A DNA stretch of 10,000 nt from assembly GCA_009663005.1 (NCBI GenBank), contig VIGQ01001032.1, positions 15,001-25,000 of the forward strand. The letters are read 5' to 3'. Below are positions 1 through 8,382 of this stretch, piece after piece. This DNA is from Actinidia chinensis. Its lineage: Eukaryota > Streptophyta > Magnoliopsida > Ericales > Actinidiaceae. A program made the translations under genes and the position numbers. Below the pieces are notes generated by a model. It had not been told where the DNA came from and did no database searches. It saw only the letters and a list, made by a program, of their open reading frames with translations. Every line of letters starts with the position of its first letter. The first letter of the stretch is position 1.

Positions 1-440
1 AACTCTCAAAGGAAGGCTTTAGGACTGTTTGCTGAACTCTTTTGCTAAACCACAAAACCAAGACATCAAATTTAAAGCGAAGACAAAATGAAGAAGCAAC
101 TAAAGGAAGCATTCAAAGAAATCAAAGACAGTTTTAGCAGTGTAATTGGACACCCATTTTTGTGAAATTCCTAGACAAAGCCCACGAAACAGTATAATGT
201 AGTGACACAAACAATTGATAAAAACAAGTAAAAGATTCACTTGGGTGCTCATAATTCTCCCTTTATCTTTCCTTCTTCTTTTTTTTTAATTTTGGTAATG
301 GAATAGTCTTTTCCAATTGTCCTCCGTCACACGAGGGGAATCTGTTATGTGAGAGGGGCTGTTGAAGACGTGAAAATGGGTATGAATTACCGTTTCCTTT
401 CCTTTAGATTGATTGAGATCATGAAATCGGTTGGTAATGT
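1..440. other. AT-rich intergenic DNA, no gene seen
   Basis: No recognisable protein, RNA gene or repeat was found here. A 68-codon open frame on the minus strand (286-492) runs from the short-form repeat at 440-490 into unique DNA. It has no family resemblance that I can see and is treated as chance. Confidence 0.5.
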
Positions 441-638
441 ATAACCAAGCATCTCCAACAATCTTTCCAATTTTGAACCAAACTCCAACCAAAGCCCCCT
501 ACCGAACTCTAATATTGATATCGAATAATTCTCGCAGATGGTTCTTTCAATACACCCCAAAAAAACCCTAATACTTAAGACATATCAAGCAATCTTGCAA
601 TTTGAAACCCAAACTCCAAACCAAAGCCCCTAACACCC
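440..638 (+). repeat. Short-form copies of the local promoter-like repeat
   Basis: Two partial copies about 138 bp apart are visible. CAAGCATCTCCAACAATCTT near 447 recurs as TATCAAGCAATCTTGCAA near 583, and both are followed by a run like CAAACTCCAACCAAAGCCCC (near 480 and 611). Between them lie a CGCAGATGG block (534-541) and a telo-box AAACCCTAA (563-571). The same order of blocks occurs at 1540-1707 and, with about 190 bp more in the middle, in the long units at 1708-2562. This is therefore the same family in a form lacking the centre. The left edge is fuzzy. The right edge coincides with the start of a MITE-like block. Confidence 0.6.
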
Positions 639-1105
639 GTTTGGCAGCACGATATTATTTTTGGTGGATTTTGTATGATGGAGGATTGAGAGGGGATTCG
701 AAATGAAGGAGGATTTTAATAATAAGGTGGGCCCACCTTTTAAGAAGTGTGGATTTATATTTTTGGTGTTTTGGATGTGTTTGAAGAAGGGGATTTCGAA
801 GTTGGAATGATAGGATACAATATAAACGACAAATTACCCCTACTTAATTAATTAGTTGTTTCATTTAAATATAATTGTTTAATTAGATCAAATATATATT
901 AATTAAATATTATATGATTAAAATTTTTTTTTAATTCAATATTAATATATAATTTAAATATATATATATCTATTATTGATTTTTTTGAGTTAAATAATTA
1001 TTCAAATTAAATGTCTTATATTTTTTAATTATTAAATTAAAAAAATTAACAAAGAAATTATCATTTTTTTTATAATTTTAGAGATGAGAATACGTGTTTG
1101 CGGCA
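635..1105. mobile_element. MITE-like AT-rich block, possible non-autonomous DNA transposon
   Basis: The left part starts with CCCGTTTGGCAGCACG (637-652), a 'GTTTGGCA' type of terminus common in plant MITEs. It contains GACAAATTACCCCTA (828-842), a motif I associate with such elements. The right part (1089-1105) read in reverse gives TGCCGCAAACACGTATT, which partly matches the left TGGCAGCACGATATT as an imperfect terminal inverted repeat. The centre (835-1080) is over 80% A+T. The block has no coding capacity. No clean target-site duplication was found, so both ends are approximate. It sits directly at the end of the short-form repeat, as if inserted there. Confidence 0.35.
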
Positions 1106-1114
1106 TTTTGCTTT

Positions 1115-1540
1115 TAGAAGGAGGCCCCTCACCTGGGGAACTTTTCCGTGGAAGTTTCCTCTTCCTTTTCTTTTATGTTCTACAAGCAGCCTTCAACTAC
1201 GCCTCTCTCAGTCTCTCTGATAAACAACGCCTCTCTCTCTCCCTCTCTCCTCACTGATAAACATCAAGCAGGTTTCGGATATGTAATTCGTTTCTATACG
1301 CCTCGGTGATCTGCCCACACGAGGGCACCACCGTCTTTCACCGCCACGCGTGTCATTCATCGCGTGACCACGGCGGGGTAACCCTGTCCTTGGCTATCCC
1401 GATTGTGGAGGGATTTGGAAGCCATCGGAGAGGAAATCAGGGAGACAAAATTGTAAGCCAAACCCGGGAAGATGGACAGAGGAAGGGAGACCAATCCGGG
1501 AGATTGCCAAATCCGGGTCCATCTCCGGATGCCAACAACC
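1115..1540 (+). other. GC-richer leader- or exon-like block with CT tracts, function unknown
   Basis: This stretch stands out from the AT-rich surroundings. It opens with CT-rich tracts (about 1198-1255), a pattern typical of plant 5' leaders on the sense strand, and continues as GC-rich, CpG-containing DNA to about 1535. An 80-codon frame runs from 1306 to 1548 but starts with GTG, not ATG, and resembles no family I know. The block could be the first exon and leader of a plus-strand gene whose rest is lost or lies outside the window, a non-coding transcript, or a captured gene fragment. Nothing downstream continues it as coding sequence, since the repeat array begins at about 1540. Confidence 0.3.
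1198..1255 (+). repeat. CT-rich low-complexity tract
   Basis: Interrupted CTCTCT runs (CCTCTCTCAGTCTCTCTG and later CTCTCTCTCTCCCTCTCTCC) are seen. Such pyrimidine tracts are frequent just after plant transcription starts on the sense strand, which would suggest plus-strand transcription. No clear TATA box was seen upstream. Confidence 0.55.
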
Positions 1541-1707
1541 GTAACTGAACTCTAATTCATACGAAGAATTCTCTCAGAGATGGTTCTCCAAATATTCAAC
1601 CCCAGAAAAAACCCTAATTCTAAAGCATCTCAAGCAATCTCCAAATCTCTACTAAACCTTCAAAATGAACACCTAACGCAATCTAATATCCGTAATAGTG
1701 CAATTCT
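1540..1707 (+). repeat. Short-form repeat unit (internally deleted), head of the array
   Basis: This unit carries the blocks CAGAGATGG (1575-1583), telo-box AAACCCTAA (1609-1617), then ATCTCAAGCAATCTCCAAAT, GAACACCTAACGCAATCTAA and CAATTCTGAC. In the long units the same blocks are separated by about 190 bp that are absent here. The order and orientation match the neighbouring long units, so it is the truncated first member of the tandem array. Confidence 0.65.
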
Positions 1708-2562
1708 GACAGATGGTTCGTCCAATCATCACCCACGACCAAAAACCCTACATTCCAAAACAGAGTGACTTTTCCCTTCTCAGGAATCAGGTTTCCACAT
1801 TACATACCCAATAAATCCCAAAAAGACTTAGAAAAATCTAACCCTAACCACGCCACTAAAGCACTTCCTCAGTTTGAACTTCAACTGTGTTTCATTTGTT
1901 TTACCAATTGCAAAATCCGCATTGAGCATACCACACACTCATCTCAAATAATCTTCCAATTTTTCAACAAACCTCCATAAAAGAACACCTAACAAGCAAT
2001 CTAATATTCATATTAACGATTCTGACAGATGGGTCGTCTCCATTTCACCCAAGAGAAAACCCTAAATTCTAAACCTATTTGGTGTAAGGAAAATATAAAA
2101 AGATGAACTTCCCCTTCTCAGGCATCTCTTTTCCACATGACAGACCCAATAAATCCCACAAAAGACTTAGAAAAATCTACCCTAACCACGCCACTAAAGC
2201 CCTTCCTCAGTTGACTTCAATTGTGTTTCATTTGTTTACAAATTGGGCAAAATCCGCTTGTAAGCTACAACACGCTCCAATATCTTCCAATTTTTCAACA
2301 AACCTCCTAAAAGAAGCACCTCACAGCAACTCTACTATTCATAATTACCGATTCTGAAGATGGGTCGTCTCAATTTCACCCAAGAAGAAAAAACCTAAAT
2401 TCTAAACCTATTTTGGTTGCTAGAAAATATAAAAACGAGGAACTTCCTCTTCTCATCGCATCAGCTTTTCCACCATGACGGACCCAAAATCCCAAAAAAT
2501 ACAGAGAAAAATCTACCAAACCATTCCGCTACAAGCACATCCTCAGTTGACTTCAATGCTGT
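1708..2562 (+). repeat. Tandem array of about 320-330 bp promoter-like units
   Basis: Two full units and one partial unit are head-to-tail: 1708-2023 (316 bp), 2024-2355 (332 bp) and 2356-2562 (partial). Shared blocks in order are GACAGATGG(G)TCGTC, a telo-box (1743-1750, 2057-2065, degenerate at 2391), AACTTCCCCTTCTCAGGCAT, CCCAATAAATCCCA, CTTAGAAAAATCTA, CCACGCCACTAAAGC, CTTCCTCAGTTGACTTCAA and CTTCCAATTTTTCAACAAAC. Units 2 and 3 also carry TATAAAA (2094-2100 and 2428-2435) downstream of the telo-box. Similarity stops at about 2562, within CAGTTGACTTCAATG. Open frames at 1765-1980 and 2103-2357 resemble each other only because the DNA is repeated, so I do not call them genes. Indels between units argue against protein-level selection. 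Confidence 0.8.
2057..2100 (+). promoter_or_regulatory. Telo-box plus TATA-like pair in repeat unit 2
   Basis: AAACCCTAA (2057-2065) lies about 30 bp upstream of TATAAAA (2094-2100). Unit 3 repeats the arrangement in weaker form (AAACCTAA 2391-2398, TATAAAAA 2428-2435). Telo-boxes are known in promoters of plant ribosomal-protein and other growth genes. Whether these sites act is inference, since no downstream gene is recognisable. Confidence 0.3.
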
Positions 2563-3000
2563 GGTCTAATTTAAACTAAAAACAGTATTCAAATAATTGA
2601 CGGTCGAGTTCACCGGGACCAAAACGAGTATTGTTGACGAAAAGGACTTGTACCTGAGAGAACGAAGTGCTTTGTTTGGGGTTGAAGGCAAAGCGAGTAA
2701 ATTCCAGAAGTGCAGAAGATAAAATCCTCTTGTACGATTTCTGATTGGTGGGGACACCCGGTGCCTAGATAATTCAAGGTACATGAGAAGGCGGCTAGCA
2801 CCGACGAAGACACCCCAAACGAATTGAATGATAGCCGATAACAACTGCCATTGAAGAGAGAAACCCACAAAATATCATGGATGAGAGAGAGAGAAGATTG
2901 ATGTACGCACTTGGGTATGTGAATTGATTGGGTCTTCTTGCTACTCCAGGTGAGAACCAGAGTAACACCGTGAAAGAGAGGACTCAACCCCCATCACTCC
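2563..3000 (-). other. Exon-like unassigned stretch, possible leader of a lost minus-strand gene
   Basis: Base composition here is more balanced than in the flanks. Two overlapping minus-strand frames are open: 100 codons at 2566-2868 with ATG, and 125 codons at 2610-2987 starting at TTG. Neither resembles a family I know. Because two frames stay open over the same DNA, neither is convincing as protein. Read on the minus strand there is a donor-like CAGGTACAAG near 2650. It could be a 5' leader or exon of a gene disrupted by the repeat array, or a non-coding transcript. Confidence 0.25.
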
Positions 3001-3002
3001 TC

Positions 3003-3050
3003 CTTCCCCTCACTCTCTCTTCTCCTCTCTCTCTCTCTCTCTCTCTCCTG
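3003..3050. repeat. (CT)n microsatellite
   Basis: A long alternating CT run (about 3024-3048) follows interrupted CT sequence from 3003. It is a simple-sequence repeat likely to vary in length between individuals. Confidence 0.9.
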
Positions 3051-3984
3051 GGTTGGGATACGTAGAATAGCGTAGTGTGATTGGGTGAACAAGATGGGAC
3101 GAAAGCTCGCGCAAATATATTTAAATTCATATGTTTTTTTCATTGGTCTTTTGCGTCTTGTAGTTAACCAAATCTAACTAAGGCAACGTTGGATTGCCAC
3201 TTAGAAATATTACTATGTGTTTTCAAGTGCATGAATCACATGTAAAGTTTTACGTTATGTTTTACTGTTGGTAAAAATATCATTTTGATTAGATATTTTT
3301 TTGGAAAAAAAAATACTTTGAGGACCAATTTCATATTTAATTATTTATTATAGATAATAATTTTTGAGATTTTTTTTATGTTTTCTAAAAAAGGAAACTA
3401 TTGAAAAATCCCTTAAAATAAATCTCAGTGGTAAAGAAGAAGGAAAAAGATTTTTGGTAAGCTTATGTAGAAGTAAAGGTATAATTCATGTTCTTACAAA
3501 AAATAATCAAAGCATTATATAACCCTATTGTCTAATTGTACAAAATGTTCTCGCTTTTTCACACAAGTCAAATCACCCCATATTAAATTTACAGAGGTGT
3601 TGCGTTGGATGTCCACCATTCATCGCCGCCGTCAATGTCCAATGTCCGCCATCACCCTCCATCGTAACTATCCAACGGGGTCCTAGTCTTTTTCCAAATA
3701 TGAGTAGATATCCTTGATTTTTTACGCTAGTCAGCTAAAAATGCAACAACAGTTGCTAGTAGTAATTGCAGTTAGTTTTTCGGGTTGGGACGAAAGATCC
3801 AACATTTCTTTATATTTTTTTAAATAAGCCTTTTTTAGAGAGACATTTTCAAATTGTTGAACATTTCAATTGTGAAAACTATGTCCATTGAAAAATTTGA
3901 ATTAAACATGAAAATGATGAGTCCATGAAAAATGATGGACATTTATATTATAAAAATAATTTCTTGGAAGAAATAAGTTAGAGC
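3051..3984. other. AT-rich intergenic DNA, no gene seen
   Basis: No open frame of note and no recognisable element was found. Small curiosities are the 8-bp inverted pair CGTTGGAT/ATCCAACG at 3603-3610 and 3670-3677, the pair ATGTCCAT/ATGGACAT at 3881-3888 and 3935-3942, and a shared TGGGACGAAAG at about 3094 and 3786. All are short enough to be chance. Confidence 0.5.
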
Positions 3985-4114
3985 AAAATTGACCCTTGAA
4001 AAAACTACTGCTACAACACAGCTGGTGCATAATGCTGGTTAATCATGTGAAAGATAAAACTGAGTGAACATTGCTAACCAAACAACCTTGTCAACACCAG
4101 TTGGGGTCAATTTT
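3985..4114. mobile_element. Small MITE-like inverted-repeat element
   Basis: AAAATTGACCC (3985-3995) and GGGTCAATTTT (4104-4114) form a perfect 11-bp inverted repeat bounding 130 bp. Inside, AGCTGGTG (about 4020-4027) is mirrored by CACCAG (about 4096-4101), and GCTGGTTA is loosely mirrored by GCTAACC, so the pairing extends inward with gaps. There is no coding capacity. No clear target-site duplication was seen, so superfamily is not assigned. A folded non-coding element of other origin is possible. Confidence 0.4.
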
Positions 4115-5669
4115 TACAAAAAACATCATTATTTTCAGGTATATATTCATTTTTTACCAAAATTAATTTTTGAGATTTTGAAGATATTTTGCTAATTTTT
4201 ATCAAAATAGTTTTTTTTTTAGTGTTTTTTTTTGTAAAAAAATTCAAAATATCAAACAAATTTTCTGAAAACCTTCTGCATAACGACTAATCCGCGAAAA
4301 ATTAGTACCTAATAGAAACCATTCCTTCTGATGAGATGAAGTAGCTTACACAGTATGAAGGAAATATGAACAAATCAACTAACCTCGAAAACAGAAAACA
4401 AGTTGGATTTAGAAACTAATCCACATGAATAGAAACATTCATAAAGACGTTTCTTCAGGCGCAGCATCAGAAACAAGCACCTACATAATCCTCAAAAAGT
4501 CTGTAACTTCAAGGCAAAACAGCACAAAGTCGCTCTTCATACAGACTGTTTCACCCCATTAGCAAACCTAATTATACAAATAACGATCTCGTAGGAGGGG
4601 TCGAGAGAAGATTATCACACCGAGACTCGTTACTCTTCCCTTCTTCCTATAGCAAAAATATATTGAAATCGACAACTGTTGTAGAAGCGGAATAAAATGC
4701 AAGTTCCAAGTCGTAACTATACCCATTAGCAAACGCACCTCTCAAGCATTTTACTATCGTGCAGAGGATTAAGCATGTCGAAGTTTTAACTTGAAGCTTG
4801 CTAACTTTATGCAAGAGCAAACTGTAAATTTCAATCTTACATAATGAATTAGAAACATCTCAAACATATGGACAGCATTGTCCTTGCTGACTCAAGTAAA
4901 AAAGGTCCTAATGATAAAATCTTACCCACGTGGCCAATTATGCTGATACTGATCAAATTCAAGTTCAGAAAAGACTCGTATAAGCACTAGCGAAGGATAA
5001 ATTTACTTTTCAATAGTCCGAAAAATTGGCAGTGGGCGGCCCAATGCCCTAGAATATTTTTTACAAATATTACATATGCCGTGATATACAAAAACTCCCC
5101 AAAACTATTCATATTTTTGTTCGTTAGAACGCGCATGATCCACTAATCACAATGAGTTTTCTAATCACGAGTCAATTTCACGAAACATCGCGAATAGTTC
5201 ACGTCCTTATTTAAAACAAAATGTCCGCTCCAAGGCGATTGGTACTGCCGTAGTCAAATAGATGAATGAAATTAGCCAAGCTATTCCATATTGGACATCA
5301 TCAAATTTGAGTCAATAGAAAAACGAAAATCCTAAATCTTCGACACAGATCATGTCAAAACTGTGCAAGTGGTGGGGTTGTCATCGTGTGCGTGAATTCA
5401 TAAAGATAACTAAATGCTCACAATTTGCATTGTTTACATGTGCAGCTCCTGGCGTTGGAGCCGAGGAAAACGAATCCATACATTATGAACTTTAACTGCC
5501 TAATCAAAAACTAAAAGTAGTAAATGGCATCTTGCAAAAAATTATTCCATCATATTAATTCCGCAATAAATCATAACAGAATGTGTTCATAAAAGAAATC
5601 GACTTTCTAACCCGTGCTTGTGTGGCTGACCCTGACACGATTCTCTGGAACTGGTTAGTTGTCGCGACA
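4115..5669. other. Intergenic DNA downstream of the NPP relic, no gene seen
   Basis: About 1.5 kb with no long open frame and no recognised repeat. The part at 4320-4900 is less AT-extreme and could hold an old 3' untranslated region of a minus-strand transcript, but no coding part could be joined to it. A 13-bp direct repeat CCCATTAGCAAAC occurs near 4556 and 4722. Confidence 0.45.
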
Positions 5670-7152
5670 TCACGGGTTTACTAAAAGGATAGACTTGGGA
5701 AATGATCGTCCGTTATTGGCAGCTCCTTGTATGTTGAGAATGAAGTGACCAAATTGTATTTCTGAACATTCTTCAAACGATGGAACCTTTATCCCCCGAG
5801 GAAACTGAGGACCATGACCGATAAAAATAGTCCTCATTGAGAAGAATGCATTATCGTAACCCCTGTGCTCACTCCGCATTCTTTCCTATTCGATCTCCTT
5901 CTGTTCCACCACCTTAGCTCATCCTCGTCATGCAACCCTATAATCGGTGGAATCCTATCACTTGCAAGTAATGCAACCGACTGGGCAGCTCCTCTTAAGA
6001 TAAACTTTCAAATTGCTTTCCCGTTATCGACTTCCCTGAGTTCATCCTTCTTTCATCTTTGGCCACTTGGTCGGATGGAGACAAACCAGCGGTTGGACGA
6101 ATTGCAGCAATGGCTATAAGATTGAACCCAATCTTTCGATTCATCCATGGTGCCAAATCGTCAAGAAAGATCAACTTCTTATCACACATGTACCGACCAT
6201 TCCCTGATCAACCACCATGATTACAGTACATCCTCAAAAACCCCTCTTTTCTCTAACCCCTGATCACCCTCCCATCATACGTATCGGGATCCTACAACTG
6301 CTTCAGTGATTTCGGGATCATCAGGCCTCAACCTGATGCCCTGATGATCTGGTTCCTCAAAATACATGTCATAAACACAAGGAATTTCACTAAGTTGGGG
6401 AAGATCAAAATAACCCTAAAACCGTATCGGGACTCGTTCTTCAAAGGCCGTAACCATTATAAAACATACATAGTTTATCAGGGCAATTCCACAAACCTTT
6501 CTTTACACCTCAGAGCAGGCCAGAATAGGTTGAAGCCTTCAACCAAGGTTAGCACAGTCTCCACAAGGGCTCACCCAACCACCACTTTGGCTCATGACTC
6601 CCCATAGTGAAACTCTCACCAGTGTGAGGATCCACAAAGTGATTGTTGATGATTCCCATGATATGCAGGTACAAACCAGTGACATTGAGTAATATTGGGA
6701 AAGTTAGAGTTGGGAAAAACAGGGATCAGACCCGTTTCGGCCTCGGTCCCGTTGGTAATCAGGCGATTGATGTTGGGGGTTGGGGTTTTTGTATGGTACC
6801 AAATCGAAACATCGAGGAAATTAAGAGAACTACTGGGTTGATTCAATTGGTGAGGTTTTCGGGCGAAATGGGGATGTGGGTCCGAAAGGTGCGATTATGG
6901 TGGGATTTGGAGTTGGTGAAGAGAAGAAGAGGAAGGCGAAGGCACGGCGCGGAGAAGGCTATGCAGGTGATGATGAGGAATAGAGATGAAAAGGACGGTG
7001 GTGGTGGTGGGGTTTTTGATTTGGAGATGAAAGTTGGTCAGTGTTGAAGGAGAGAAGGGCTGTGTTTGGGTTTTGGTGTGGTCTCTTCTTGACTTGGAAC
7101 TGGATTTGGCTTGTTTTCTGGGTCAATTTAGGGATCTGGACCCCCCCCCCAT
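5670..7152 (-). pseudogene. Plant nucleotide pyrophosphatase/phosphodiesterase (NPP/ENPP-like) pseudogene, near full length
   Basis: Working relatives are type II membrane or secreted enzymes of the alkaline-phosphatase superfamily. They cleave phosphodiester or pyrophosphate bonds of nucleotides and nucleotide sugars with two metal ions and a threonine nucleophile. Read on the minus strand, family segments appear in order: a hydrophilic start (LTQKTSQIQFQVKKR), LLSFNTDQLSS, a hydrophobic segment (FLIITCIAFSA), PVVLLISS, TPNINRLITNGTEAETGLIP, FPTLTFP with the probable nucleophile Thr at 6704-6702, NNHFVDPHTGESFTMGSHEP, KWWLGEPLW, YFEEPDHQG, ITEAVV, LEKRGVFEDV, CDKKLIFLDDLAPW, SDRIPPIIGL, YDNAFFSMRTIFIGHGPQF, KVPSFE and ILNIQGAANNG. 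At least ten small indels shift the frame. The metal-binding Asp of the usual SSDGF is missing near 6812, and DHG reads DQG at 6209-6201. Its 1.48 kb fits an intron-free gene of about 490 codons. The start is inferred from an ATG followed by a G run (7152-7141). Identification is firm; non-function depends on the sequence being accurate. Confidence 0.9.
7141..7152 (-). other. Putative NPP start codon running into a G10 homopolymer
   Basis: On the minus strand an ATG (7152-7150) leads straight into the G run (plus-strand C10 at 7141-7150). With this run length the frame closes within ten codons. One G more, or two fewer, would join the ATG to the frame reading IPKLTQKTSQ. The start is therefore inferred. 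The run length is a likely site of slippage or sequencing error. Confidence 0.4.
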
Positions 7153-7440
7153 AGAGGTAGAGGAATCGACTTGTATTGTCCGGTAATTTGCAAAAAATCA
7201 GGATTTGGGGATCTGGGTATACTACAGAGACAGAGAGAGGGATAGTAGAAGACTGGTGGGTCGTTCTTCAGGGGTTGGAGATTTGAGGATTGATGTGATG
7301 TGGTTGGGGCCTTGTTTGGGTTAAAGAGAGAGAGAGGGTGGAGGTGAATTCTGAACCCCTGTTGAGAGAGAGATGAGAGAGAGAGAGAGAGCGAGAGATT
7401 AATTCTGTATTCTAATAGTTCTGAAAATTCAAGATTTTGT
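7153..7440 (-). promoter_or_regulatory. CT-rich leader-like region upstream of the NPP relic
   Basis: Read on the minus strand, this DNA is rich in CTCTCT (plus-strand GA runs at about 7325-7336, 7364-7372 and 7375-7396). It leads directly to the inferred NPP start. Pyrimidine-rich 5' leaders are common in plants, so this fits the old 5' untranslated region. A CT run ending in CAACAG (about 7363-7375, minus strand) could be a splice acceptor within the leader. A long minus-strand frame across 7128-7631 is low in complexity (Ser/Leu/Pro-rich) and is best explained by this composition, not by a protein. Confidence 0.45.
7375..7396. repeat. (GA)n microsatellite
   Basis: A GAGAGA run of about 20 bases on the plus strand, flanked by shorter interrupted GA runs on both sides. 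Confidence 0.85.
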
Positions 7441-7760
7441 ATGTGAGATAAAGAGATGGGTGTTTGTGCTTCAAAGGGGTTTTTAGAGATTTTCGATGAT
7501 TCTGTGATCGGGGGGGGGGGTTGGGCTTTTGTTTGTTTAGACCAGAGAGAAGGGCGGGGGGGAGTGGTAGAGAGAGAGATTGGAGTAAGAGAAGGGAATG
7601 GGTTGCTGGGAAAACATTTGAGAGGTATCATTCGGAGAGGACTAGAGGCGAAGGTGGCGTGGCGTTTGGGATGGTGCTGGTGGGGTTGGCATCATTTGTT
7701 GAAAGTTCCTCCTTAAATCCTCTGAATCAAATTTATGTGGTTTTAATATTTAAAATTGTA
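7441..7760. other. Upstream flank of the NPP relic, with G10 homopolymer
   Basis: GC-richer DNA with a run of about ten G (7510-7520) and further GA tracts (about 7571-7580). Plus-strand frames at 7456-7716 and 7521-7769 are open here. The first begins MGVCASKG, an N-myristoylation-like start, but neither matches a family I know and both run through low-complexity DNA. It is most simply the promoter-proximal flank of the minus-strand NPP relic. Confidence 0.35.
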
Positions 7761-8382
7761 TCATTTTGAAAAACAACCAAGCATAAAATAAAACCTAATA
7801 GACATTAATTCCTAACAATTATTAGACAGTATTCAATTCAAGCGACAACCACGCTGTCACGGGCGTTTATTCTTGTTTTTGGGTGATACACGTTTTTCAT
7901 TGGAAGCATTCCGGGAACATTTATCACCTGGGATTATTGTAGCATCAACGGTTCTATTGACGCGGTTAAACTTCAACGATGAGAATAAAGCAATGTTCAA
8001 CAAACTTCATCATCCTTACAGTTTGAAAATTATTAGAGATCAAATTCACATAAACAATCAAATAGGGAAGAATTAAAAATGTATGTTATAATTCTCATAA
8101 TCACAAAGCCAAAAACTATTGAAGGTTGACTCACAAAACTCTTAAACATTTTTAAAAATCATAGCTTCATGAACTAAGTGGTTCGCTCTTAATAAATAAT
8201 ATAAGTCAATCTCTGGCTGCCTTTCCTTAGCATTCATAATTTTTTTGATGTATGTAATTCTTTTTGCTTACTAATTTGGGTTATTAAGATTTCTAAAGAT
8301 TTAAATGAATTTTATTATTTTGTCTTGCTATATAATAAATGCTATAGCTGAATCAGTATCGGTGATGGGGTGAGTGATTGCC
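7761..8382. other. Intergenic DNA between the two gene relics
   Basis: Mostly AT-rich, with no recognised element. A plus-strand open stretch at about 7840-8076 reads with somewhat protein-like composition (for example FSLEAFREHLSPGIIVAS), but there is no ATG at its head and I cannot assign it to a family. It may be a fragment of a lost gene or transposon. Confidence 0.4.

Noticed and set aside
286..492. Minus-strand 68-codon open frame
   Set aside because: Its first part is the antisense of the short-form repeat and the rest has no recognisable motif.
1306..1548. Plus-strand 80-codon frame in the GC-richer block
   Set aside because: It begins with GTG, not ATG, and shows no family resemblance. 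It was kept only as part of an unassigned exon-like block.
1765..2357. Two similar plus-strand frames (1765-1980 and 2103-2357) that look like a duplicated small protein
   Set aside because: Their likeness follows from the DNA tandem repeat. Indels between units break the shared frame, and the third unit does not keep it.
3603..3677. 8-bp inverted pair CGTTGGAT/ATCCAACG
   Set aside because: It does not extend beyond 8 bp and has no flanking duplication, so chance is sufficient.
3881..3942. 8-bp inverted pair ATGTCCAT/ATGGACAT as a hairpin
   Set aside because: Pairing is too short for the loop length and does not extend.
5865..6119. Plus-strand 84-codon frame
   Set aside because: It is the antisense of the NPP relic, whose conserved segments read on the minus strand.
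6344..7047. Plus-strand frames at 6344-6607 and 6643-7047
   Set aside because: Both are antisense shadows of the NPP relic (segments KWWLGEPLW, TPNINRL and PVVLLISS on the other strand).
7128..7631. Minus-strand 167-codon frame, the longest in the window
   Set aside because: It is rich in Ser, Leu and Pro from CT tracts and lies in the NPP leader in a frame not used by the gene. It has no family motif.
7456..7769. Plus-strand frames, the first beginning MGVCASKG
   Set aside because: The myristoylation-like start is tempting, but the rest is low-complexity Gly/Trp/Arg-rich sequence with no known relatives, and a G10 run separates the two frames.
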